Positions 34,617-45,863 of a stretch of 64,000 nucleotides of DNA are shown in pieces (position 1 is the stretch's first letter; each line of letters starts with the position of its first letter). Under the pieces are notes generated by a model. That model saw only the letters and a program-made list of their open reading frames with translations. It did no database searches and was not told the origin of the DNA. This stretch comes from Microbacterium sp. SORGH_AS_0888 (GTDB taxonomy: Bacteria > Actinomycetota > Actinomycetes > Actinomycetales > Microbacteriaceae), in contig NZ_JAUTAZ010000001.1 of NCBI RefSeq assembly GCF_030818905.1, forward strand, positions 2,666,001 to 2,730,000, read 5' to 3'. A program made the translations under genes and the position numbers.

Positions 34617-36327
34617 CCGCGCCGGATGCGGCCGTCGCCGCCGTCGCGCGCGCCTACCGCCGCATCCGCGAGTCCGCGCGCCCCGAGGTGTGGATCGCGC
34701 TCCGCGACGAGGCGGACGCGCTCCGCGAGGCGCGCGCCGTCGACGACCGTGCGGCGGCGGGGGAGCGGCTGCCGCTTGCGGGCGCCACGGTCGCCGTCAA
34801 GGACAACATCGACGTCGCGGGCCTGCCGACGACGGTCGGCCTCCCGAGCGCGGCCGTCGTCGCGACCGTCGACGCCCCCGCCGTCGCGCGGTTGCGCGCG
34901 GCCGGTGCCGTCGTCATCGGCAAGACCAACCTCGACCAGTTCGCGACCGGACTCGTGGGAACCCGAAGCCCCTACGGGGCCGTGCGGGGATCGCGGCTCC
35001 CGGAGCGGATCTCCGGCGGCTCGAGCTCCGGCTCCGCCGTCGCGGTCGCCCTCGGACAGGTCGACCTCGCGCTCGGCACGGACACCGCCGGCTCCGGCCG
35101 CGTGCCCGCCGCGCTGAACGGCCTCATCGGGCTCAAGCCCACGCTGGGCCGCATCCCCACGACCGGGATGCGGGACGCCTGCCGCCCGTACGACACCATC
35201 ACCGTCTTCGCCCGGTCCCTGGGCGAGGCGGCACACGCCTACGCGCTCATGGCGGGCGACGACGGCGCGGACCCCCGCTGGCGCGCGCTCCCGGCGCACC
35301 GGCGGCTCGCCGCCCCCGCGGAGCCCGTCGTCGTCGTGCCCGACGCGTCCGGGCTCGCCGTGCTGCCGCCGGCATCCCGGGGCCTGTGGGAGACCGCCGT
35401 CGAGCGCGTCGCGGGGTTCGCGACCGTGCGCCCCGCCGATGTCTCCGTGCTGCTCGCGGCGGCGCGACTGCTCTACGACGGCGCCATCGTCGCCGGCCGC
35501 TACGCCGCCGCGGGGCGGTGGCTGACCCCGGAGCACGAGGCCGGGCTCGACCCGACGGTCGCGGGCATCGTGCGCGGGGCCGCCGCGCCCGCCGCGTGGC
35601 GGTACGTCGAGGATGCCGAACGGCTCGACCGTGCCCGCCGCGCGGCGCTGCGCATCCTGGCGGGGGCGGATGCCCTCCTCGTGCCCACCGCCCCGCGCCA
35701 CCCGACGCTGGCGGAGGTCGCCGCCGACCCGCTCGGGGTCAACTCCGAGATGGGCACGTACACGAACTTCGTCAACCTGCTGGATCTCGCCGCCGTCGCG
35801 GTCCCCGCCGGCAGCCTCGGCGACGAGGGCGAGTTCGGCGTCTCGTTCGTGGTGCGCCCCTTCGAGGACCAGATCGCCGTCGACCTCGCGGCCCGCTTCC
35901 TCGGCCAGGAGCCGGTGGACGTCGACTCCGAGCAGGAGGACGGGATCGACCTCGCGGTCTTCGGCGCGCACCTGCGCGGCCAGCCGCTCCACCCCCAGCT
36001 GCAGGACCTCGGCGCACGCTTCCTCGCCGAGGTGCGCACCGCTGCGCGCTACCGCCTGTACGCGCTCGCGACGACACCGCCCAAGCCCGGTCTCGTGCGT
36101 GTCGACCAGGCCGGCGCCGCGATCGAGGGCGAGCTGTGGCGGCTGGCGCCCGCCGCGCTCGGGCGCTTCCTCGCGGACCTGCCCGCGCCCATGACGCTCG
36201 GCCCGGTCGAGCTCGACGACGGCCGCCGCGTGGTCGGGTTCGGCTGCGAGCCCGCCGCGCTCACCGGGGCGGAGGACATCACCGCCGACGGCGGCTGGCG
36301 CGCCGCGCTCCGCCGGCGGGCGACGCC

Positions 36328-36343
<16 letters not shown>
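34613..36343 (+). CDS. atzF: Allophanate hydrolase (AtzF-like, amidase-signature)
   Basis: This 576-residue enzyme converts allophanate to ammonia and CO2. The amidase-signature triad is complete: K63 in VAVKDNIDVAG, cis-Ser S137 in ISGGSSSGSA and nucleophile S161 in GTDTAGSGRVPAALNG. After residue ~450 comes the C-terminal domain specific to allophanate hydrolases (DLAVFGAHLRGQPLHPQLQD, then ATTPPKPGLVRVD), which separates it from general amidases. Both domains are full length. It is the last gene of the operon and overlaps the PucR stop as ATGA. Its presence is the best clue that a urea-like or triazine-, biuret- or carbamoyl-containing intermediate is formed. The convergent SDR gene overlaps its 3' end by 16 bases. 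Confidence 0.9.
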
Positions 36344-38875
<2,532 letters not shown>

Positions 38876-38883
38876 CGAGCCTT

Positions 38884-38930
38884 CGGGACCGGGGTCGCGG
38901 CTGGTCACCGCGCGCCGACCCCGGGTCCCG
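38884..38930. terminator. Bidirectional terminator-like hairpin
   Basis: Arms CGGGACCGGGGTCG (38884-38897) and CGACCCCGGGTCCCG (38916-38930) pair almost perfectly, with one bulged base, around an 18-base loop. It lies between the converging aldo/keto reductase and PPOX genes and would serve both. No clear T-run follows, as is common in high-GC genomes. Confidence 0.75.
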
Positions 38931-38936
38931 GAGCCG

Positions 38937-39335
38937 TCACTGCTTGGTCGCGCGCTCGATCGACATCACGAGCACGACACGCTCCGCGGCGTCCGGCGGG
39001 GGAGTCGTGCTCGGGTTGCCGTACCGGTTCTGCAGCTCCACGTAGAAGGCGCCCTCCGGGTCGGGCACGACCTCCACGAGCCGGCCCGCGACCTCCAGGT
39101 AGCGGAACGGATCGTCGGGGTCGATGATCGACAACGCCATCGACGGGTTGTGCTGCAGGTTGCGGTACTTCTGCCGCTTCCGCGTGTGGGTGAAGCGCAC
39201 CCGCTCGCCGTCGAAGGCGAACCACATCGGAGTCACCTGGACGGTGTCGTCCGGACGGATGGTGCCGAGGCTGCCGTAGAACGGCCCCTCCAGCAGGTAC
39301 CGGTAGCCGTCGGGGATGATCTGGTCGGTCGTCAT
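38937..39335 (-). CDS. PPOX-class flavin/F420-dependent oxidoreductase
   Basis: This 132-residue protein has the split-barrel fold of the pyridoxamine-phosphate-oxidase-like family: YGSLGTIRPDDTVQVTPMWF, then RVRFTHTRKRQKYRNLQHNP (a basic loop used for cofactor phosphate binding), SMALSIIDPDDPFRYLEVAG and YVELQNRYG. This pattern is typical of the F420-dependent PPOX-class enzymes of actinobacteria. It probably acts as a dimer in the cytosol; the substrate is unknown. It is monocistronic, with its 3' end facing the hairpin at 38884-38930. Confidence 0.85.
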   Translation of the reverse strand: MTTDQIIPDGYRYLLEGPFYGSLGTIRPDDTVQVTPMWFAFDGERVRFTHTRKRQKYRNLQHNPSMALSIIDPDDPFRYLEVAGRLVEVVPDPEGAFYVELQNRYGNPSTTPPPDAAERVVLVMSIERATKQ

Positions 39336-39383
39336 GCCTCCAGTCTGGCCCGGCGGCAGGGGCCCCAGGGCGGATCCGCCCGA

Positions 39384-40295
39384 TCAGGCGGCCGGCACCG
39401 TCACGACGCGCTCGCCGATCCACTGGTACACGGTGCCGCCCGCGGCGGCGATCGCCGCGGGCGCGGAGGGCGGCTCCTGCCCCGTGCACGCGGAGCCGAC
39501 GATCAGGCCGCTGCAGCCGCCCGCGGCGTGCGCCGCGATCACGGTGCGATCCCGCACGGCGACCGCGACCGCATCCGTCGCCACCGTCGTCCAGGCCCCG
39601 TTGACGAGCCCGTAGGCCGTGCCGTCGCACACCACGCCGGTCGCACCGTCGAGGGCCCGCACCCCCCAGGCCGTGGCGCACGGGGCGGCGACGGGGCCCG
39701 TCGGGGTGATGACCGAGGCGGTGTCGACGGGGCTCACATACGTGGATGCCGCGAGCACCTCGGGATACGACTGCCAGAAGCTGCCGTCGGTGAACGTCCG
39801 CAGTGCCTGCACCTCGCAGCCCGCACCCACCCGCGCGACGATCTGGGCCTGGTCGCCCGCGAAGGGGTCGAGCCCCAGGATCTGGCCGATGCCGAGGTAC
39901 CCCGGCGTCACGTCGACCCAGGTCGCGCCCGCGTCGGCGGAGCGCTCCAGCACGGGGGCCGTCCCGCCGCACGATCCCGCTGTCGCGCGCCACAGAGTGG
40001 ACGTGCCGACCGCGAGGAAGCGCTCCGCGGCGCCGGGCGCCGCGGAGTCGACGCTGTTCGTGGCCGACGGGGTCGGGGTGGGAGTCGGTGTGGGCGTCGG
40101 GGTCGCCGACCGCTGCGGCGTCGCCGTGGACGGGGGGATCGGCGCGGGGGTCCCGGTCGCCGGCTCCGCCCTCGTGCGGGCGATCGCGAGCACGATGAGC
40201 GCGATCACGACCACCGCGAGGGCGGCCACGATCACGCCGGTGACCCAGCGGGGGATGCGGTGTTCGGCGGGGCGGGCGGGGCGGGGTCCGGGCAT
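39384..40295 (-). CDS. Membrane-anchored extracytoplasmic protein with Pro/Thr linker, function unknown
   Basis: This 303-residue protein has a short cytosolic start, one membrane helix (WVTGVIVAALAVVVIALIVL, residues ~17-38), a Pro/Thr linker with several Thr-Pro dipeptides (~45-78) and an external domain. That domain has repeated beta-type segments (RFLAVGTSTLWRATAGSCGG, RSADAGATWVDVTPGYL, VYQWIGERVVTV) with paired Cys residues, suggesting a propeller related to photosystem-assembly or sialidase-like Asp-box folds (the S-x-D-x-G-x-T-W pattern is visible once). I cannot assign a function. It lies between the PPOX gene and the Wzc-like gene on the same strand, with about 130 bases before the latter. 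Confidence 0.7.
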   Translation of the reverse strand: MPGPRPARPAEHRIPRWVTGVIVAALAVVVIALIVLAIARTRAEPATGTPAPIPPSTATPQRSATPTPTPTPTPTPSATNSVDSAAPGAAERFLAVGTSTLWRATAGSCGGTAPVLERSADAGATWVDVTPGYLGIGQILGLDPFAGDQAQIVARVGAGCEVQALRTFTDGSFWQSYPEVLAASTYVSPVDTASVITPTGPVAAPCATAWGVRALDGATGVVCDGTAYGLVNGAWTTVATDAVAVAVRDRTVIAAHAAGGCSGLIVGSACTGQEPPSAPAAIAAAGGTVYQWIGERVVTVPAA

Positions 40296-40423
40296 CGCGC
40301 CGTCCTCCTGCGGTCGGTCAGCGTGCCGATCAAGGGGTCATCGGCCGGCGGAGTGGGGGGAACTCGCCGCGGGATGCGGTGATCCCACGGTACCCGCACT
40401 CGCGCCGCGCGCGCGACCGCGAG

Positions 40424-41890
40424 TCAGACGGCCGGCGGCGGCGTCTCCGCCTCGGCCGGCGCGGCGGCGCGGCGGTCCTTGCGGCGCGTCTTGGGCTCCG
40501 GCGTCGTGACACCGTACGTGCCGTAGCCGCCGTACCCGTAGCCATAGCCGTAGCCGTACCCATAGCCGTACCCGTAGGCGTCGGCACCCCGCGTCGGCAC
40601 CATCGAGAGCACGACGCCGGCGATGTTCGCCTCCACCGTCTCGAGCGCGGTGACCGCCCCGCCCAGCTGGCCGGTGGTGACCCGGCCGGCGGCGGCGACC
40701 AGGAGCGCCCCCGTGGTCTGCTTGGCGAGGATCGCCGCATCCGTCACCGGCAGCAGCGGCGGCGCGTCCAGCAGCACGACGTCGAAGTCCGCGGAGATCG
40801 CATCGAGGAGCTGGGTCATCTGCTTCGATCCGAGCAGCTCGCTCGGGTTCGGCGGCACCTTGCCCGCCGGCAGCACGAACAGCGGGCGCCGCCCCCACGG
40901 GAGCATCACGTCGCCGACGCTCACGCGTCCGATCAGGACGTCGGTGAGACCGGCGCCGCCCTCGATGTTGAGGTACTCCGCGACCTTCGGCTTGCGCAGG
41001 TCGGTGTCGATGAGCGCCACGCGCTTGCCCGCGTCGGCGAGGGCGATCGCGAGGTTCACCGTCGTCGTGGACTTGCCCTCGCTCGGGATGCTGGAGGTCA
41101 CCACGAAGGTGTGTCCGCCGTCCATCTCGAGGAACTGCAGGTTCGTGCGAAGGGCCCGGAACGCCTCGGAGCGGGTGTTGTGGGGGTCGGCCTGCAGGAT
41201 GATGGGCCGTTCCTGCGCCTTCGGGTCGTAAGGGATCGCGCCGATGATCGGGCGGTCGGTGACCTGGTGGATGTCGCGGACCGACCGCACCTTGTTGTCG
41301 AGCACCGTGCGCAGCACCGCCGCGCCGATGCCGATCGCCAGTCCGATGAGGGCTCCGAGCGCGAGGTTGAGGGGCACGTTGGGGCTGACCGGCGTCGTGC
41401 CCGGCAGCGCGTCCTGCACGCGCGTCAGCTTGACCGGGATCGAGCCGTCGGTCGAGGGCTCGATGTCCTGGACCGCGTCGGTGAGGCTCGCCGCCAGCGC
41501 GTTGGCGATGTCCGCGGCCAGAACCGCGTTGGCGTTCTTGACCGAGATCGTGATGAGGGTCGTGTTCAGCGTGTTGGACGCGGTCACGTTCGGCGCGAGC
41601 TCCTCGGCCGTCACGCCGAGCCCGAGCTGGGCGATCGCCTTGTTCATGACGACGGGCTTGGTGACCAGGTTCACGTAGGTCGTCACTCGTGCCTGCGTGA
41701 ACGTGTTGCCCTGCTGCAGGTCCTGTACAGTTCCGCCGCCGGAGGTCGACACGACCACGGTCGACTGCGATTCGTACAGCGGCGTACGGGTGAGTGAATA
41801 TCCCGCCGCGGCGCCGAGAGCGACGAGGGTGATGACCACGATCACGAGCCAGTTCTTGCGCAGGACGCGGATGTAGTCGCTGAGCTCCAT
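40424..41890 (-). CDS. Polysaccharide co-polymerase/bacterial tyrosine kinase (Wzc/CpsCD-like)
   Basis: This 488-residue protein fuses a chain-length determinant (Wzz) domain to a cytosolic BY-kinase. Two membrane helices bracket the external domain: WLVIVVITLVALGAAAGYSL near residue 15 and NLALGALIGLAIGIGAAVLR near 175. The kinase has Walker A TSSIPSEGKST (K273), Walker A' VALIDTDLRKPK and Walker B FDVVLLDAPPLLPVTD. The tail carries a Tyr-Gly run with about ten Tyr between residues ~448 and 470, the autophosphorylation cluster. Such proteins set polysaccharide chain length. The ATG at 41890 follows GGAGAGG. It lies 30 kb from the glycosyltransferase locus it probably serves. Confidence 0.92.
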   Translation of the reverse strand: MELSDYIRVLRKNWLVIVVITLVALGAAAGYSLTRTPLYESQSTVVVSTSGGGTVQDLQQGNTFTQARVTTYVNLVTKPVVMNKAIAQLGLGVTAEELAPNVTASNTLNTTLITISVKNANAVLAADIANALAASLTDAVQDIEPSTDGSIPVKLTRVQDALPGTTPVSPNVPLNLALGALIGLAIGIGAAVLRTVLDNKVRSVRDIHQVTDRPIIGAIPYDPKAQERPIILQADPHNTRSEAFRALRTNLQFLEMDGGHTFVVTSSIPSEGKSTTTVNLAIALADAGKRVALIDTDLRKPKVAEYLNIEGGAGLTDVLIGRVSVGDVMLPWGRRPLFVLPAGKVPPNPSELLGSKQMTQLLDAISADFDVVLLDAPPLLPVTDAAILAKQTTGALLVAAAGRVTTGQLGGAVTALETVEANIAGVVLSMVPTRGADAYGYGYGYGYGYGYGYGGYGTYGVTTPEPKTRRKDRRAAAPAEAETPPPAV

Positions 41891-42143
41891 GACGCCTCTC
41901 CGGTGTCGGTACCCGGGATGTCCGGATGTCTCGTTCATCCTGCCATAGCGAGTGTTTCCGGACGGTGAACGGGAACGTGCTCCCGCGTACCGCTTCTCGA
42001 CCCCCGTTCGGGGGTCAGATCGGGTCAAACCGCGGGTGAAAATCCGCCCGCGCCGCGTGCGGCGCGGCGTGCATGTGCTCGAATGGATCGTGCCGGCGTC
42101 GCGGTCTCCCCGCGAAGGCTCCCGCGGCGCCGGTTCCTTCGAC
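41891..42143. promoter_or_regulatory. Intergenic region with two hairpins between the LuxR gene and the Wzc-like gene
   Basis: Both flanking genes read leftward. Just past the LuxR stop lies CGCGCCGC-GT-GCGGCGCG (about 42050-42068), then GACCCCC-GTTC-GGGGGTC at 41999-42016. The first is a probable terminator of the LuxR transcript. The second, centred in A/T-richer sequence, could be an additional terminator or an operator for the Wzc-like gene. Confidence 0.5.
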
Positions 42144-43604
42144 TCATCCGTCCAGGGGTCGGTGCAGGCCGGCGCGCACGGCGGCCGCGATCGCGGCGGT
42201 GCGGGAGTGCACGCCGAGCTTGCGGTAGACGGAGCTCAGCTGGCTCTTGACCGTGCTCGGCGACACGTACAGGGCGCTGGCGATGTCGGCGACGGACTCG
42301 TGCTCGAAGATCGCGCGCAGCACGATCCTCTCGCGAGGACTCAGCTCCTCCCCGGGCAGCCACGAGGCGGAGACGGCGAGATCCTCGGTGGCCGCGCGGA
42401 ACCGAGTCCTCGCCTCCCCCTCCACCGCATCCGCGATCTCGTCGATGAGCCAGCGCGGCACCTGCGCGAACGGGCGCAGCAGGCCGCTGTGCGTCGCGAG
42501 CCGGACGGCGACCGACCGGCGCAGCGGGTCGGATCGGCCATCGATGAGGCAGTCGGCCCAGATCCGCAGCAGCAGCGCCTCGCCCTTGACCGAGACCGAC
42601 GCTGCGCGCCGCCCCAGCACGGAGTCCGCGAGATCTCTCGCCTCCTCGTGTCGCTGCTGCTCGAGGAGCAGTCGCGCCCGCGCCAGGATGCTCACCGTTC
42701 GTCCCTCCTGGGCGTACTCGGCCACGGCTGCCTCCGCGCGCCGGATGTCGCCGAGACCCAGGTGCCCGTAGACGAGGAGCCAGCACGCGGCGGAGAGGGC
42801 GGTCGGTCCGTGCGTCGTATGACATTGGAGCGCGAACTCCGCCGACTCGATGACACCGAGCGGAGAGTGGGCGATGAGGGACTCGCGGCCGTGGGCGAGC
42901 ATCGCCAGCGGCCACAGCTCGCCGATGCCCTCGATCTCGGGCAGCGGCGCGGTGCGCGTGCCGTCGCCGCGTGCCCCCGACTCGATGCGCAGCATGCCCG
43001 CGGCCAGCGACTCCCACCCGGTGCTGGGGGTGTGGGGCGGCGACGGCACGCTGCCGATCAGCTGCGCCGCATGCAGGCGCTGTCCGGCCTCGCGCAGGTT
43101 TCCGCGCATCGAGTGCACCATCGACGACAGCAGCAGGCTCCGCCGCCGCATCTGGGGGACCTGCGCGTTGAGCGCGTTCGACGCGGCCAGCTCGACGAGC
43201 GCCGTGATGGAGTCGCCGGTCAGGAGGTAGGTGAGGGCGCACTGCTCGGCCACCGCTCCGGCGATCGAGGGGGGTGCGAGCGTCGGCCGAATCGCCCGCA
43301 GCCCCTTGGTGAGCTCCACGGCGCGCGGAAAGTCGCCACGCTGGCGTGCCGTCGCCATCCGTGTCAATGCCCGAAGCACGTGGTCCCCCGGTTCCTCATC
43401 GGCGGCCGGCTCCGTGTCAGGGTCGTCTGAGGACGCGGGAGCGATCTCGGCGATGACCGCGGACACCGCACGGATTGCTGCCGCGCTCGCCGGCTGCGCC
43501 CCCACCTCCGAGTATGCCGCGTCCGTGAGCCGGTAGACCTGATCGCGGTCCTCGTCCGTGGGCGGAGAGCGGTGGGGCTCGGCAGGTTCGGGTTGCGCGA
43601 GCAT
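42144..43604 (-). CDS. LuxR-family transcriptional regulator with helical (TPR-like) N-terminal region
   Basis: This 486-residue protein ends in a clear LuxR helix-turn-helix: LSPRERIVLRAIFEHESVAD, then IASALYVSPSTVKSQLSSVY and RKLGVHSRTAAIAAA. The ~400 residues before it are Ala/Leu-rich helical pairs (AVELTKGLRAIRPTLAPPSI, ALTYLLTGDSITALVELAAS, GLGDIRRAEAAVAEYAQEGR) like the repeat part of MalT/LAL regulators, but I see no Walker A motif and no receiver domain. It is therefore not a classical response regulator. It diverges from the histidine kinase gene at 43862, with 257 bases between. Target genes are unknown; the Wzc-like gene downstream is a candidate. Confidence 0.85.
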   Translation of the reverse strand: MLAQPEPAEPHRSPPTDEDRDQVYRLTDAAYSEVGAQPASAAAIRAVSAVIAEIAPASSDDPDTEPAADEEPGDHVLRALTRMATARQRGDFPRAVELTKGLRAIRPTLAPPSIAGAVAEQCALTYLLTGDSITALVELAASNALNAQVPQMRRRSLLLSSMVHSMRGNLREAGQRLHAAQLIGSVPSPPHTPSTGWESLAAGMLRIESGARGDGTRTAPLPEIEGIGELWPLAMLAHGRESLIAHSPLGVIESAEFALQCHTTHGPTALSAACWLLVYGHLGLGDIRRAEAAVAEYAQEGRTVSILARARLLLEQQRHEEARDLADSVLGRRAASVSVKGEALLLRIWADCLIDGRSDPLRRSVAVRLATHSGLLRPFAQVPRWLIDEIADAVEGEARTRFRAATEDLAVSASWLPGEELSPRERIVLRAIFEHESVADIASALYVSPSTVKSQLSSVYRKLGVHSRTAAIAAAVRAGLHRPLDG

Positions 43605-43861
43605 GACGACAGGTCTATTGCCACAGCATGTGAAACCTCAAATGAGCGACCCCCGGGTGCCGCCGGAGCACGATCCAGGAACGAGGATGCGGGTGAATCG
43701 CGGGGGGGCGCTGGATGAATCCGGGATGAGACTCCGCAAGGGGGTCACGGCGTGCACTCACACTGAGGGTATGCCGGCCACCTCGGGTGGCGGGTGCAGG
43801 CGACACCGGATGAAGACGAGGCCTTGGGGGCTGCGTCGGGGGGAAGGGTCGGGCACACCAT

Positions 43862-45493
43862 ATGGTCAGGGGTCGTCTGGTCCGCCGGAGCGCGTCGCCG
43901 GTCGCTGGTTCCCCCGACGATGTCGCCGACATCGAGAGGATCTTCCGCACGCAGCCGTTCCTGCAATGGGCGTTCCTCGCGTCGATCCTGCTGGCGACCG
44001 CCGTCAGGTGGGTCACCGGCGGCGGCTTCTCCGCCTGGTACCCCGGCATGCTGCTCGCGGTCGTCGCCCTCACGGCTCTCGTGACCTGGGCCTGGCGGAG
44101 CCAGCTCGCGCACACCCACCACGCGCTGTTCGCCGTCGCGCCGGTCGCTGACCTGCTGCTCTGGCCCTTCCTCCGCCACGATCTGATCCAGACCCTCGTG
44201 CAGGGAACGCTCACCGTCGTGCTTCCGCTCGTGTGGCTCTGGGTCGGGTTCTCGTACGGTGTCGCGCTCCTCGGCGGGGCGGTGCTCGCCGCCGCCACGA
44301 TCCTCGTCGAGGTCGCCACGCAGAGCGTCGAGGACGGGTGGCGCAATGCGCTCCTCGTCGTGAACTGCGCGTTGCTCACGCTCACGTGCGCCGCCGTCGC
44401 GGCCTGGATGCGCACGGTGCAGCGCCGCGCCATGAGCTCGGGCACCCTGCTGCGGCAGCTGCTGCAGCGCAACGATGCCTCCACGGCGGCCCTCGATGCG
44501 ATCCTGCAGAGCTCCACGGATGCGATCGCGGTCCTGGACGAGAAGGGCCGGATTCTCCGCGCGAACGAGGCGACGCACCGTCTGGCCGCTCTCGCGGGCG
44601 TCCGACCGATGCCCGGCGGGTACGACCGCATCCTCGCGCGAGGTCTCGACGGCGAGGCCATCGACTTCGCGATCGACACCTTCGCCGAGCGCTTCCCGTC
44701 CGGCATCCCCGTCCGCATCGGCCCCGAGGGCGTAGAGCGGGTCGTCTCGCTCACGATGCAGCCGATCGTCGCCCCCGCCGAGGAGCGCATCGGGACGCTC
44801 GTCATCGCCCACGACGTGACGGCGCTCACGGAGGCGCTCGACTCCCGCAGCGACTATCTGCGCACGGCCAGCCATGAGCTCCGCACGCCCCTCAGCATCA
44901 TCGTCGGCCAGGCCGACCTGCTCCTCGAGACGACCGCCGAGGCGTCGCCGGAGACGCGCCGCCGCGCCGTCGACATCCTGCGTGCGGCCGACCGGCTCTC
45001 CGCTGTGGTGGCGGCGCTCCACGACGCCGCCAGCCCGCACGTGCCGATGCAGCCGACGCGTTTCGACGTCGCGCGCCTCCTCGCCGCGGTGGGGGCGCGC
45101 AGCGCCGTGCATCTCGCCGCACCGGCGGAGCCGGCGTTCGCCTTCGCCGACATGCGGGATGCCGAACGCGTGCTGGTCGAGCTGGTCAGCAACGCGACAC
45201 GGCACTCCGGAGCGCCGCACACGGTGCAGGTCCATGCCCGTGCCGAGGGGGAGTCGGTCGTGATCGACGTGCTCGACGAGGGCGTCGGCATCCCCGACTC
45301 CGAGGAGGAGCACGTGTTCGAGCCGTTCTACCGCGGATCCGCGGCGCACCGCGACGCCGTCGCCGGCATCGGACTGGGCCTGCCCGTCGCCCGCAAGGTC
45401 GCGCGGGCCAACAACGGAGAGGTCCTCCTCGTCACGCGGGGCGGGGGAGGACTCGTCGCCCGACTCCGCCTGCCGCGTGCGGCCAGCCCCTAG
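43862..45493 (+). CDS. Membrane sensor histidine kinase with PAS domain
   Basis: This 543-residue kinase has six or so membrane helices in residues ~30-185, a PAS-like domain (ALDAILQSSTDAIAVLDEKG onward, ~205-315), then the H-box RTASHELRTPLSIIVGQADL with the phospho-accepting H338. The ATPase domain has the N-box VLVELVSNATRHSG, G1 VLDEGVGIP, F-box VFEPFYRGS and G2 GIGLGLPVARKV. It would autophosphorylate in answer to a membrane or cytosolic signal. No response regulator with a receiver domain is encoded next to it, so its partner is elsewhere. The signal is unknown. Confidence 0.9.
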   Translation: MVRGRLVRRSASPVAGSPDDVADIERIFRTQPFLQWAFLASILLATAVRWVTGGGFSAWYPGMLLAVVALTALVTWAWRSQLAHTHHALFAVAPVADLLLWPFLRHDLIQTLVQGTLTVVLPLVWLWVGFSYGVALLGGAVLAAATILVEVATQSVEDGWRNALLVVNCALLTLTCAAVAAWMRTVQRRAMSSGTLLRQLLQRNDASTAALDAILQSSTDAIAVLDEKGRILRANEATHRLAALAGVRPMPGGYDRILARGLDGEAIDFAIDTFAERFPSGIPVRIGPEGVERVVSLTMQPIVAPAEERIGTLVIAHDVTALTEALDSRSDYLRTASHELRTPLSIIVGQADLLLETTAEASPETRRRAVDILRAADRLSAVVAALHDAASPHVPMQPTRFDVARLLAAVGARSAVHLAAPAEPAFAFADMRDAERVLVELVSNATRHSGAPHTVQVHARAEGESVVIDVLDEGVGIPDSEEEHVFEPFYRGSAAHRDAVAGIGLGLPVARKVARANNGEVLLVTRGGGGLVARLRLPRAASP

Positions 45494-45542
45494 CGACCTT
45501 CCGTATCCCCGCCCGCATCCTCGACACGGAGACACACACCAC

Positions 45543-45698
45543 ATGACCCGCAAGAAAACCCCCCGTTCCGCCATCAAGCCGTCGCCGGTCCGGCCCGGTT
45601 ACCCCTGGTGGGCCTACGGCGTGCTCGTCGTCGTCTCGGTCGCCGCGGGGATGCTCGTCTACGTCGCGCTGACCCACGACTACGCCGCTGTCCACTGA
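45543..45698 (+). CDS. Small single-pass membrane protein
   Basis: This 51-residue protein starts MTRKKTPRSAIKPSPVRPGY, a basic cytosolic end, followed by one membrane helix (WWAYGVLVVVSVAAGMLVYV, residues ~21-41) and a short external tail. It lies 49 bases after the histidine kinase stop on the same strand and could be cotranscribed with it. Many actinobacteria encode similar tiny basic-plus-helix proteins of unknown function. Composition and codon use look real. Confidence 0.7.
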   Translation: MTRKKTPRSAIKPSPVRPGYPWWAYGVLVVVSVAAGMLVYVALTHDYAAVH

Positions 45699-45751
45699 CC
45701 CGCGAGGTCATCGACTGGAACACGGCGGAGTGCTTGTGTAGGGTCGATCCC

Positions 45752-45778
45752 GTGCTGACCTGTCGCTGTTGTCGCTGA
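45752..45778 (+). CDS. Cys-rich leader peptide (upstream ORF)
   Basis: Eight codons starting GTG read MLTCRCCR and stop at TGA; three of the eight are Cys codons. A TAGGGT (45739-45744) fitting the actinobacterial -10 pattern TANNNT sits 7 bases upstream, so transcription would begin at or next to the GTG, making the leader translated without a Shine-Dalgarno. Leaderless Cys-rich upstream peptides are known in mycobacteria, where cysteine shortage stalls the ribosome and frees the downstream sulfur genes. Two hairpins and the cystathionine synthase genes follow here. The small size limits statistical support, but content and context agree. Confidence 0.75.
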   Translation: MLTCRCCR

Positions 45779-45783
45779 ACGAC

Positions 45784-45842
45784 GCCCCGCGCTCGCGGGG
45801 CCCTCTCACCGACACCGACCTCGCGTCCCCGCTCCGGGGCGC
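45784..45842 (+). promoter_or_regulatory. Putative cysteine attenuator hairpins
   Basis: Hairpin 1 (45784-45801) is GCCCCGC, loop GCTC, GCGGGGC. Hairpin 2 (45823-45842) is GCG-T-CCCCG, loop CTC, CGGGGCGC. The left arm of hairpin 1 can also pair with the right arm of hairpin 2, so two exclusive folds are possible. The leader stop lies 6 bases before hairpin 1, so a ribosome stalled on the Cys codons would change which fold forms. The ribosome site of the next gene starts about 10 bases after hairpin 2. Confidence 0.65.
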
Positions 45843-45863
45843 CTCAGACCACAGGACACCCTC

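Noticed and set aside
45699..45863. SAM-type riboswitch before the cystathionine genes
   Set aside because: I could not find the expected multi-helix core; the Cys-codon leader with two simple hairpins explains the region better.
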